Shown here one piece after another: positions 5,938 to 11,847 of a stretch of DNA of 16,810 nucleotides (positions within the stretch are counted from its first letter, which is position 1; every line of letters begins with the position of its first letter). Source of the stretch: Acidobacteriota bacterium (GTDB taxonomy: Bacteria > Acidobacteriota > Thermoanaerobaculia > Thermoanaerobaculales > Thermoanaerobaculaceae); NCBI GenBank assembly GCA_027458945.1, contig DAIDOU010000031.1, forward strand, positions 1 to 16,810, read 5' to 3'. The translations under genes and the position numbers were made by a program. The notes below the pieces were generated by a model. It ran no database searches. It was not told the DNA's origin and worked only from the letters and a program-made list of their open reading frames with translations.

Positions 5938-7962
5938 TCAGATCGTGGCCCGCCGGGCGTCGAAGAACATGTACAACGCGAGGGCGATGTACATCACCAG
6001 GGCGAGGATCTCCGCCCCGGCGCCGGTGGCGTTGCCGAACAGACCGAAGCCGACGCGAACCCCGGTCCAGAAGTTGGTGATCTTCAGCACGGCCGCGACC
6101 ACGCCCATCAACGCGCCGCCGGCGATGAAGCCGGAAGCGATCAGGGTGCCCCGCGTCGATCTGGCGTGAGCCAGCCTCTCGTCCCCCTTGGCCGACTTCT
6201 GGACGAGGTGGGCGATCAGGCCGCCGACGACGAGCGGCACGTTGAGCTCGAGCGGGATGTACATCCCGAGCGCGAAGGCGAGCGACGGCACGCCGATCAT
6301 CTGCATCGTCAACGCGATCAGCGCTCCGACGCCGTACAGCAGCCACGGCACCGGTTCGTTGGACATCAGCGTCTTGATCACGGCCGCCATCGCGTTGGCT
6401 TGCGGCGCCGCGAAGACGCCTTCCGGAGGGTGGGTCGGGGAGGGGACGAAGCCGTAGGCCTGGTTGAGGAGGAGGATGACGGCGCCGACGGTGGCGGCCG
6501 CGACGATCGTACCGAGGAGCTTGGAGCGCTCCTGCACGGCCGGCGTGGCGCCGAGCCAGTAGCCGATCTTGAGGTCGGTGACGAGACCGCCGGCCATCGA
6601 CAGCGCCGTGCACACCACACCTCCGATGAGGAGCGCCGCGAGCATCCCGGCCTTTCCCGAAAGCCCGGCCTCGAGGAGGAAGACGGAGGTGAGGATCAGG
6701 GTCATCAGCGTCATCCCGGACACCGGGTTGGTCCCCACCGTGGCGATGGCGCGAGCGGCCACGGTGGTGAAGAGGAAGGAGATGACGATCACGACCGCGA
6801 GCGCGATCAGCGACAGACGGGTCGCGCCCGACTCGCCGGCGACCACCCCGAAGCGGAAGAAGATCCACGCCGCCACGGCGACGACGAGGATCCCGCCCAT
6901 GATGACGCCCATCGGCAGGTCGCGGTCGGTGCGCGCCGAGGTGGCCGGCGTGCCCTTGCCGCGGCGGAGGAAGAGCTCGGTGAACCCCATCGCGAACGCC
7001 TTGGCGATGACGCGCCACGAGCGCAGGATCCCTATGATGCCGGCCGCCGCGATGCCCCCGATTCCGATGTGGCGCACGTAGTTGCGGAAGATGTCCTCGG
7101 CCGACATCCCGCCGATCAGCGAGCCGTCGGCGACCGGCGGGATTGCGACCGCGAGGTGCGCGCCGAAGTGCCCGACCAGGGGAACGAGCAGGAACCAGGA
7201 GAGGAACGACCCGGCACAGATGATCGCCGAGTACTTCAGGCCGATGATGTAGCCGAGTCCCAGGATCGAGGAGAGGACGTCGATCCGGAGCACGATCTTG
7301 GCGCGGTTGGCCAGCCCGGCGAGGAACGGGATCGAGCGCGAGGTAAAGACCTCGGCCCACCCTTCGAGGTGGATGATCACGAAGTCGAACGCCCCGCCGA
7401 TCGCGGCCGCGACGGCGAGGACCTTGGCCTGGTGGCCGCCCGATTCGCCCGCGACGAGGACCTCGGTGGTGGCGGTGGCCTCGGGGAACGGGAACTCGCC
7501 GTGCATTTCGCTGACGAAGTAGCGGCGCAGCGGCACCAGGAACAGGATCCCGAGGGCGCCGCCGAGGAGGGCGACGAGGAAGAGCTTGAGGAGGTTGACA
7601 TCGAGCCCGAGGATGAAGAGAGCGGGGAGGGTGAAGATGGAGCCGGCGACGACGAGGCCCGAGGCCGCGCCGATCGACTGGATGATCACGTTCTCGAGCA
7701 GGGTCGAGCGGCGCGGCAGGACCACGCCGAGGCCGACCGCGATGATCGCGATCGGGATCGCGGCCTCGAAGACCTGGCCGGCCTTGAGGCCGAGAAACGC
7801 CGCCGCCGCCGAGAAGAGGGCCGACATGAGCAGCCCGAGCCAGAGCGAGCGCGCCGTGAACTCGGGCACGCTCGCCGCGGCCGGTACGACCGGCTGGTAG
7901 CTCTCGCCGGGCTTGAGCTTGGAGTAGGCGTTCTCGGGCAGGGTCCGACTCGTGCTCTCCAT
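5938..7962 (-). CDS. OPT-family oligopeptide (or metal-chelate) transporter
   Basis: The 674-residue protein is strongly hydrophobic throughout, with roughly 15 membrane-spanning segments separated by short polar loops, matching the bacterial OPT family (about 600-700 residues). Members import small peptides or peptide-like metal chelates, probably with protons. Family-like features are the N-terminal TARSLWLGLLMSALFSAAAAFLG segment, the glutamate-containing FPFPEATATTEVLVAG region (about residue 155), and repeated membrane pairs in the second half. It starts at ATG 7962 with GAGGGGG nine bases upstream, and a TTGCTT-N18-TAAGCT promoter precedes it. It appears to be transcribed alone: its upstream neighbour diverges and its downstream neighbour converges. 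The substrate cannot be read from sequence. Confidence 0.88.
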   Translation of the reverse strand: MESTSRTLPENAYSKLKPGESYQPVVPAAASVPEFTARSLWLGLLMSALFSAAAAFLGLKAGQVFEAAIPIAIIAVGLGVVLPRRSTLLENVIIQSIGAASGLVVAGSIFTLPALFILGLDVNLLKLFLVALLGGALGILFLVPLRRYFVSEMHGEFPFPEATATTEVLVAGESGGHQAKVLAVAAAIGGAFDFVIIHLEGWAEVFTSRSIPFLAGLANRAKIVLRIDVLSSILGLGYIIGLKYSAIICAGSFLSWFLLVPLVGHFGAHLAVAIPPVADGSLIGGMSAEDIFRNYVRHIGIGGIAAAGIIGILRSWRVIAKAFAMGFTELFLRRGKGTPATSARTDRDLPMGVIMGGILVVAVAAWIFFRFGVVAGESGATRLSLIALAVVIVISFLFTTVAARAIATVGTNPVSGMTLMTLILTSVFLLEAGLSGKAGMLAALLIGGVVCTALSMAGGLVTDLKIGYWLGATPAVQERSKLLGTIVAAATVGAVILLLNQAYGFVPSPTHPPEGVFAAPQANAMAAVIKTLMSNEPVPWLLYGVGALIALTMQMIGVPSLAFALGMYIPLELNVPLVVGGLIAHLVQKSAKGDERLAHARSTRGTLIASGFIAGGALMGVVAAVLKITNFWTGVRVGFGLFGNATGAGAEILALVMYIALALYMFFDARRATI

Positions 7963-7992
7963 CGATTGGTACCCCCTCGCTGCGACCGGGCG

Positions 7993-8022
7993 AGCTTACG
8001 GGCGAAGCGAGTCGAAAAGCAA
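7993..8022 (-). promoter_or_regulatory. Candidate promoter for the OPT transporter
   Basis: On the minus strand, TTGCTT (8022-8017) and TAAGCT (7998-7993) are separated by 18 bases. The predicted start leaves a leader of about 25 bases that contains the Shine-Dalgarno GAGGGGG (7978-7972). Confidence 0.45.
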
Positions 8023-8039
8023 GCCGTTGGCGCGCGGGC

Positions 8040-8068
8040 TTGTTCCGGCCCGGGCCGTCGTGGATACT
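8040..8068 (+). promoter_or_regulatory. Candidate promoter for the B12-binding subunit gene
   Basis: TTGTTC (8040-8045) and GATACT (8063-8068) are separated by 17 bases. They are followed by GGAGG (8075-8079) and the GTG at 8089. The match is moderate, but spacing and position are right. No cobalamin riboswitch-like element fits in the 126-base gap. Confidence 0.4.
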
Positions 8069-8088
8069 GGCGGTGGAGGTGGCAAGCG

Positions 8089-8547
8089 GTGACGGCACCC
8101 AAGAGGATCCTGGTGGCCAAGCCGGGCCTGGACGGCCACGACCGCGGGGCGAAGGTGGTGGCCAGGGCGCTCCGCGATGCCGGCTTCGAGGTGATCTATA
8201 CCGGCCTGCGCCAGACGCCGGCGCAGATCGCGCAGGCGGCCGTGCAGGAGGATGTGGACGCGGTCGGGCTCTCCAGCCTCTCGGGGGCGCACCGCGAGCT
8301 CTTCCCGGCGGTGGTGCAGGCGCTGCGCGAGGCGGGCGCCGGAGACGTCGTGGTCTTCGGCGGCGGCATCATCCCGCAGGAGGACGTGCCGGCGCTGTTG
8401 CAGCAGGGGCTCGAGCGCCTCTTCCCGCCGGGCACCGACACGGCGGAGATCGTCCGCTTCTTGCGCGCGCGGCTCGGGGTCGAGGGCGATCAGGAGGACA
8501 GCGCGGCCAGCAACGACGCGGCGAGCTCCTCTCCGAGCCGCAGGTAG
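8089..8547 (+). CDS. Free-standing B12-binding subunit of the methylmalonyl-CoA mutase family
   Basis: The 152-residue protein is the cobalamin-binding domain found at the C-terminus of methylmalonyl-CoA mutase, here as a separate polypeptide. It carries the base-off/His-on signature DGHDRG (Asp15, His17, Gly20), preceded by RILVAKPGLDG. SSLSGAH (62-68) corresponds to the SxL motif and FGGGIIPQED (90-99) to the GG motif. Such subunits pair with a separate catalytic subunit (MutA/Icm/Hcm-like) to rearrange acyl-CoA carbon skeletons; that partner is absent from this window. It starts at GTG with GGAGG nine bases upstream. The conserved domain ends near residue 130. The final ~19 residues are Ser/Asp/Ala-rich and are encoded opposite the 3′ end of the convergent LpdD-like gene, with which it overlaps by 58 bases. 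Confidence 0.9.
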   Translation: MTAPKRILVAKPGLDGHDRGAKVVARALRDAGFEVIYTGLRQTPAQIAQAAVQEDVDAVGLSSLSGAHRELFPAVVQALREAGAGDVVVFGGGIIPQEDVPALLQQGLERLFPPGTDTAEIVRFLRARLGVEGDQEDSAASNDAASSSPSRR

Positions 8548-8876
8548 TCCGCCACTCCCTCCGGCGTGAGGCCGTCCTCGTGGACGCCGGCGGCGACCAC
8601 GACGGTGCCGCGCAACGCCTGGGCGAGCGTCTCCGCGAGCGGTCGGGCGAGCGCTTCCTCGCGGTGCGGCGGAAGCGCGACGACCGAGCTCGTGACCCGG
8701 ACCCCACCGTCGCCACCTGAGTAGGCCTGCGACAACACGACGCAGCCAACGTGTGGGGCGCTGCCTCCGGTGACGGTCACCGTCAGATCGGCGCCGGCGC
8801 GGCAGGCAACGGCGCGCAGCGACCGGACGCCGCGCCCGGCGGTCACGACGAGCGGTTCGATGCCAGAGGCGGCCAC
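8490..8876 (-). CDS. Small LpdD-like protein (putative prenylated-flavin chaperone domain)
   Basis: The 128-residue protein resembles the LpdD-like domain, associated with maturation of prenylated-FMN-dependent UbiD-type decarboxylases. Supporting segments are a DLTVTVTGG strand followed by APHVG (residues 30-44), VALPPHREEALARPLAETLAQAL (66-88, matching a conserved His-Lys/Arg-acidic pattern), and VVVAAGVHEDGLTPEG (92-107), which matches the family's GIHxDxxTxE motif. I assign it from remembered family patterns, not a search. The GTG at 8876 is the most upstream start that keeps only the domain. It has no Shine-Dalgarno but has TATCAT 8 bases upstream, so it may be leaderless; a GTG at 8846 is an alternative. 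The gene is convergent with and overlaps the B12-subunit gene and is divergent from tpx. No UbiD or UbiX homologue is present here. Confidence 0.7.
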   Translation of the reverse strand: MAASGIEPLVVTAGRGVRSLRAVACRAGADLTVTVTGGSAPHVGCVVLSQAYSGGDGGVRVTSSVVALPPHREEALARPLAETLAQALRGTVVVAAGVHEDGLTPEGVADYLRLGEELAASLLAALSS

Positions 8877-8884
8877 CGGGAGGA

Positions 8885-8890
8885 ATGATA
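8885..8890 (-). promoter_or_regulatory. Candidate -10 box (TATCAT) for the LpdD-like gene
   Basis: TATCAT on the minus strand lies 8 bases before the GTG at 8876. No -35 is evident. On the opposite strand the same bases overlap an SD-like GGGAGG (8878-8883), so the match could be incidental. Confidence 0.3.
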
Positions 8891-8915
8891 CCGTGGGGGA
8901 AAGGATTCTAGGACA

Positions 8916-8935
8916 CGGCGGGCGTCGGCCCGCCG
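8916..8935 (+). promoter_or_regulatory. Perfect hairpin in the tpx leader, adjacent to its Shine-Dalgarno
   Basis: CGGCGGGC (8916-8923) and GCCCGCCG (8928-8935) form an 8-bp all-GC stem around a GTCG loop. It ends two bases before the GGGGAGGG Shine-Dalgarno (8938-8945) of tpx. It could tune translation, mark a protected 5′ end, or be an operator. No regulator can be named. Confidence 0.45.
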
Positions 8936-8952
8936 GCGGGGAGGGATCGCAG

Positions 8953-9468
8953 ATGCACGAACGCCACGGGTTCATCACGTTCAAGGGAGCGCCGCTGACG
9001 CTCCTCGGCAACGCGCCGGAGGTGGGCAAGCCGGCGCCGCCGTTCACGGGGCTGCGTGGAGACCTCTCGCCGTTCTCCCTGACCGAGACCGCGGGCAAGA
9101 CCGTGGTCATCAACTCGGTGCCGTCGCTCGACACCGCCGTGTGCGCCGCGCAGGCGCGCCGGTTCAACGTCGAGGCGGCCGGGCTCGGTGCCGACGTGAA
9201 GGTGCTCGTCGTCTCGATGGACCTGCCGTTCGCGCAGAGCCGGTTTTGCTCGACGGAGGGGATCACCAACCTGGTGACCGTCTCGGACCACCGCGACGCG
9301 TCGTTCGGCTCGGCGTACGGGTTGCTGATCAAGGAGCTTCGCCTGCTCGCCCGCGCCGTTTTGGTGATCGGCAAGGACGGCGTCTTGCGCTACCAGCAGC
9401 TCGTCCCCGAGGTGGCGCAGGAGCCTGACTACGACGCTGCGCTGGCCGCGATCAAGGCGGCGCGCTAG
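8953..9468 (+). CDS. tpx: Thiol peroxidase (atypical 2-Cys peroxiredoxin, Tpx)
   Basis: The enzyme reduces hydrogen peroxide and organic hydroperoxides using thioredoxin. The 171-residue protein follows the Tpx pattern closely. It has an N-terminal FKGAPLTLLGN hairpin, and the peroxidatic site SVPSLDTAVC with Thr61 and Cys64. DLPFAQSRFC carries the resolving Cys99, and ARAVLVIGKDG carries the conserved Arg134. The protein ends EPDYDAALAAIK, as in E. coli Tpx. The ATG at 8953 is chosen because GGGGAGGG lies seven bases upstream and the family begins just here. An in-frame GTG at 8893 with GGGAGG upstream would add 20 unconserved residues. Its stop shares CTAG with the stop of the convergent membrane-protein gene. 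A GC hairpin sits in its leader. Confidence 0.96.
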   Translation: MHERHGFITFKGAPLTLLGNAPEVGKPAPPFTGLRGDLSPFSLTETAGKTVVINSVPSLDTAVCAAQARRFNVEAAGLGADVKVLVVSMDLPFAQSRFCSTEGITNLVTVSDHRDASFGSAYGLLIKELRLLARAVLVIGKDGVLRYQQLVPEVAQEPDYDAALAAIKAAR

Positions 9469-9472
9469 CGCG
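9461..9472. repeat. 12-bp perfect palindrome at the shared stop codons of two convergent genes
   Basis: CGCGCTAGCGCG reads the same on both strands. Its central CTAG supplies TAG for tpx (9466-9468) and TAG for the minus-strand membrane gene (9467-9465). No separate terminator space exists between the two genes. Confidence 0.8.
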
Positions 9473-10559
9473 AGGGCCCGCTGCCGGCGTCCGCGACCAC
9501 GCGCAGCTCGCCTCGGCCCACGAGCTGCCCCTCGCCGGTCCACACCTCGGCGCGATAGCGGCCGGCCGGAAGGCCCCCGGACGGGATGCGCAGCGAGTCC
9601 CAGACCCGAAACCCGCTGCTGTGGACGACCAAGTTGAGGGTGCGCGAGTTGCGCAGCAGCGAGCCGTCGCGCGTGAGCCGGATCTGGATGCGGACCGGCA
9701 GCGTGCCGGGCGAGAAGATCGTCGCGCGGACGATCAGGTGCCCGCTGCGCAGCCGGCTTGCCGGCACCGGCGGGTTCTCGGGGAACGCCTCCTGGAGTTG
9801 CAGCGTGGCCGGATCGATCCCGGTCGCGAACGAGAGCGACGCCAGCCGCAGCGGAACCGGCGGGATCAGCTCCCGCCCGACCTTGAGAACGACCACGATC
9901 CCGATCAGGGCTGCCATAATCCAGATCGGCCGCGGTCGCTGTCCGCGCTTCCGGTCGGAGTAGGCCAACGGCAGCGCCGCGAAGAACGAGAGCCCGGCGG
10001 CGAGGTAGGCGCCGTTGTGGATCGGGACGTGGAGCACCAGCGGCAGGAAGAACTGCAGCGCCGAATAGGTGACGAAGGCGAAGAACGCGAGCGCGAACCA
10101 CCGGCTGGTGACGAGGAGGCGCCCGAAGAAGACGTCGAAGCACGACAGTACCGCGAGCGCGGCCAGCACCACCATGTACGGGCTGTTCCACGACACGAAC
10201 GTCGTCGAGTAGAAGTAGAACGGGAGCAGGAAGAACAGCGTCTCCTGGTACATCACCCGCGTCAGGTAGGAGACGAAGCCGCGGGCGAGGCGCGCTCGTT
10301 CCGAACCGCTGGGTGCGGCGAAGCGCGAGAAGAAGAGGGTCGAGGCCCACGTGAGGGTGAGGAAGAGCACGACCCAGGGCAGGAAGCCGTAGCGGTTATG
10401 CGCGAGCACGAGGACGATGCCGCCGGAGATCAGCGCCCACGTCGAGTGCAGCGTCCAGAACAGGCGCGAGTAGCGGCGGTGGAGCAGCCGGCCGACCGCC
10501 GCGGTGCGGTCCCGGCGTCGCCTCAGCCGTTGGCGCCAGTTGCCTGGAAGCTTGTCCAT
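9465..10559 (-). CDS. Polytopic membrane protein, DUF5924/DUF2914-type
   Basis: The 364-residue protein has an Arg-rich cytoplasmic N-terminus (residues 8-30) and about seven hydrophobic segments (roughly 34-54, 58-77, 104-123, 127-145, 153-172, 181-200, 212-230). A soluble C-terminal β domain (about 268-355) with LIVRATIFSPG, SLLRNSRTLNLVVH and GGLPAGRYRAEVWTGEGQLVGRG looks like a DUF2914 domain. The architecture matches the DUF5924/DUF2914 membrane family, which has no established function. The ATG at 10559 is preferred because longer in-frame readings upstream run through the alanine racemase gene. There is no Shine-Dalgarno, but TAGAAT lies 8 bases upstream, suggesting a leaderless message. 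It is divergent from alr across a palindromic gap and convergent with tpx. Confidence 0.82.
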   Translation of the reverse strand: MDKLPGNWRQRLRRRRDRTAAVGRLLHRRYSRLFWTLHSTWALISGGIVLVLAHNRYGFLPWVVLFLTLTWASTLFFSRFAAPSGSERARLARGFVSYLTRVMYQETLFFLLPFYFYSTTFVSWNSPYMVVLAALAVLSCFDVFFGRLLVTSRWFALAFFAFVTYSALQFFLPLVLHVPIHNGAYLAAGLSFFAALPLAYSDRKRGQRPRPIWIMAALIGIVVVLKVGRELIPPVPLRLASLSFATGIDPATLQLQEAFPENPPVPASRLRSGHLIVRATIFSPGTLPVRIQIRLTRDGSLLRNSRTLNLVVHSSGFRVWDSLRIPSGGLPAGRYRAEVWTGEGQLVGRGELRVVADAGSGPSR

Positions 10560-10567
10560 CCCGGACC

Positions 10568-10573
10568 ATTCTA
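10568..10573 (-). promoter_or_regulatory. Candidate -10 box (TAGAAT) for the DUF5924-type gene
   Basis: TAGAAT on the minus strand lies 8 bases before the ATG at 10559. The -35 position falls in the GC palindrome at 10578-10595 and does not match consensus. Confidence 0.4.
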
Positions 10574-10577
10574 GTGG

Positions 10578-10595
10578 CGCGCCGGCGCCGGCGCG
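10578..10595. repeat. 18-bp perfect palindrome between the divergent DUF5924-type and alr genes
   Basis: CGCGCCGGCGCCGGCGCG is identical to its own reverse complement. It is placed nearly midway between the two -10-like boxes (TAGAAT at 10568-10573 minus, TACACT at 10605-10610 plus), where the -35 elements of both promoters would fall. It could be an operator for a dimeric regulator; in very GC-rich DNA, chance is also possible. Confidence 0.55.
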
Positions 10596-10604
10596 ACGAT
10601 CCGC

Positions 10605-10610
10605 TACACT
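10605..10610 (+). promoter_or_regulatory. Candidate -10 box (TACACT) for alr
   Basis: TACACT lies exactly 6 bases before the GTG at 10617, the spacing at which transcription would start on the initiation codon itself. There is no Shine-Dalgarno upstream of the GTG and no consensus -35. Confidence 0.4.
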
Positions 10611-10616
10611 GCGCCG

Positions 10617-11777
10617 GTGGCGAGCGAGCGCTTGGTCGGCCAGACGACCTGGATCGAGGTGTCGCGCGGGGCGCTGGCGCACAACGTCTCGGTGTTCCGC
10701 CGTATCCTGGCGCCGGAGACGGCCATCCTCGCCGTGGTGAAGGCCAACGCGTACGGCCACGGGCTCGAACTCGTGGCGCGCGAGTGCGCCGTAGAAGGGG
10801 TCCGGATGCTCGGCGTTCACAACGCCGACGAGGTGCGGGCGCTGGCGGCGGCGGACGTCGGGCTGCCGGTGCTCGTCATGGGGTACCTGACCCCCGAGCA
10901 GGTCGAGGCGGTCGTGCGCCCCGGCGTGCACGTGCTGGTCTCGTCGCGGGCGGTGCTCCATGCGGTCGCCGCACAGGGACGGCGGCTCGGGGTGGCGCTG
11001 CCGGTCCACGTGAAGGTGGACACCGGCACGCACCGGCAGGGCGTCGAGCCCGAGGACGCGGCCGAGTTCGCCGCCGCGGCCCGGGATCTCGGGCTCGAGG
11101 TGGCGGGCATCGCCACCCACTTCGCCAACATCGAGGACACCACCGACCACGGCTACGCGTTCGCGCAGCTTGGCCGCTTCCGTGGCGCGGTGGCGGCGGT
11201 CGAGCAGCGGGTCGGGCGCGTGCGCTGGGTGCACGCCGCGTGCTCGGCCGCGGCGCTGCTCTTCCCCGAGGCGGAGTTCTCGATGGTCCGGGTGGGGATC
11301 TCGCTGTACGGTCACTGGCCGTCCAAGGAGACCTACGTCTCGTGGAAGATGGCGCGCGGCCGTGACGGCGTCGCGCTGCGACCCGCGCTGGCGTGGCGGG
11401 CGCGCGTCGGACAGATCAAGCAGGTGGCGGCCGGGGCGCCGATCGGCTACGGCCTCACCTATCGTCCGACGCGGCCGAGCACGATCGCCGTCCTGCCCGT
11501 GGGCTACGCCGACGGCTACCCGCGCACGCTGTCGAACCGCGCCCGAGTGCTGCTGCGCGGCCGACCGGCCCCGGTCGTGGGCCGCGTGTGCATGGACATC
11601 GTGATGGCCGATGTCACCGATATCGCAGGGGCCGCCGAAGGCGACGTCGCCACTCTGATCGGGCGCGACGGCGAGGAGCGCGTGACGGCCGAGGAGCTCG
11701 CCGAGCTGGCGGGCACGATCAACTACGAGATCCTGGCCCGGCTCTCGCCGGCGCTTGGGCGCGCGGCCGTCGAGTAG
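10617..11777 (+). CDS. alr: Alanine racemase
   Basis: This PLP enzyme interconverts L- and D-alanine and supplies D-Ala for peptidoglycan. The 386-residue protein contains the PLP-lysine motif AVVKANAYGHG (Lys42). HVKVDTGTHRQG carries the phenolate-contacting Arg140, with Thr where Met is usual. Also present are IATHFAN (165-171), HAACSAAALL (206-215), MVRVGISLYG (223-232), the second catalytic tyrosine in GYGLTYRP (Tyr278), LPVGYADGYPR (293-303) and GRVCMDIVMADVTD (322-335). Length is normal for the family (about 360-390). It starts at GTG with no Shine-Dalgarno but a TACACT hexamer six bases upstream, consistent with leaderless initiation. It is the first gene of the right-hand housekeeping run; aroB follows after 66 bases. 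Confidence 0.95.
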   Translation: MASERLVGQTTWIEVSRGALAHNVSVFRRILAPETAILAVVKANAYGHGLELVARECAVEGVRMLGVHNADEVRALAAADVGLPVLVMGYLTPEQVEAVVRPGVHVLVSSRAVLHAVAAQGRRLGVALPVHVKVDTGTHRQGVEPEDAAEFAAAARDLGLEVAGIATHFANIEDTTDHGYAFAQLGRFRGAVAAVEQRVGRVRWVHAACSAAALLFPEAEFSMVRVGISLYGHWPSKETYVSWKMARGRDGVALRPALAWRARVGQIKQVAAGAPIGYGLTYRPTRPSTIAVLPVGYADGYPRTLSNRARVLLRGRPAPVVGRVCMDIVMADVTDIAGAAEGDVATLIGRDGEERVTAEELAELAGTINYEILARLSPALGRAAVE

Positions 11778-11778
11778 C

Positions 11779-11784
11779 TATCAT
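11779..11784 (+). promoter_or_regulatory. Candidate -10 box (TATCAT) between alr and aroB
   Basis: TATCAT begins two bases after the alr stop and lies 6 bases before an ATG at 11791 that opens an 18-codon ORF. Its position would give aroB a promoter independent of alr. No clear -35 is seen; that position lies inside the alr coding end. Confidence 0.35.
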
Positions 11785-11790
11785 CGTCGC

Positions 11791-11847
11791 ATGGGCGGCA
11801 GAGGCGGTCGCGGCCTCGAGGTCCAGGCGGGTGGGGGTGAGGCGTGA
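11791..11847 (+). CDS. Possible 18-codon leader peptide whose stop overlaps the aroB start
   Basis: The ATG at 11791 opens MGGRGGRGLEVQAGGGEA and ends with TGA at 11845-11847, overlapping the aroB GTG (11844-11846) in a GTGA arrangement. It lacks a Shine-Dalgarno but has TATCAT six bases upstream, the same layout as other likely leaderless starts here. Translating it would deliver ribosomes onto the aroB start. The peptide has no Phe, Tyr or Trp, so classical aromatic attenuation is not suggested. It may be fortuitous; no homologue is known to me. Confidence 0.3.
   Translation: MGGRGGRGLEVQAGGGEA

Noticed and set aside
7963..8088. Possible cobalamin riboswitch before the B12-binding subunit gene
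   Set aside because: The 126-base divergent gap is too short and holds no recognisable B12-box-like core. The protein also uses B12 as cofactor rather than making or importing it.
5468..8098. 876-codon minus-strand frame overlapping the secreted protein, OPT transporter and B12 gene starts
   Set aside because: It is out of frame with the clear OPT transporter and rich in Arg/Pro, as expected of a shadow frame.
8893..8952. Upstream in-frame GTG for tpx at 8893 with GGGAGG before it
   Set aside because: It would add 20 Gly/Arg-rich residues unknown in Tpx proteins. The ATG at 8953 has a better SD and the family-typical start.
8490..9374. Longer minus-strand version of the LpdD-like gene (294 codons) extending through tpx
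   Set aside because: The upstream part is antisense to tpx and lacks LpdD-like character. The domain starts near 8876.
9465..11315. N-terminal extension of the DUF5924-type protein across alr (616 codons)
   Set aside because: The extension is antisense to conserved alr coding sequence. The hydrophobic membrane protein starts naturally at 10559.
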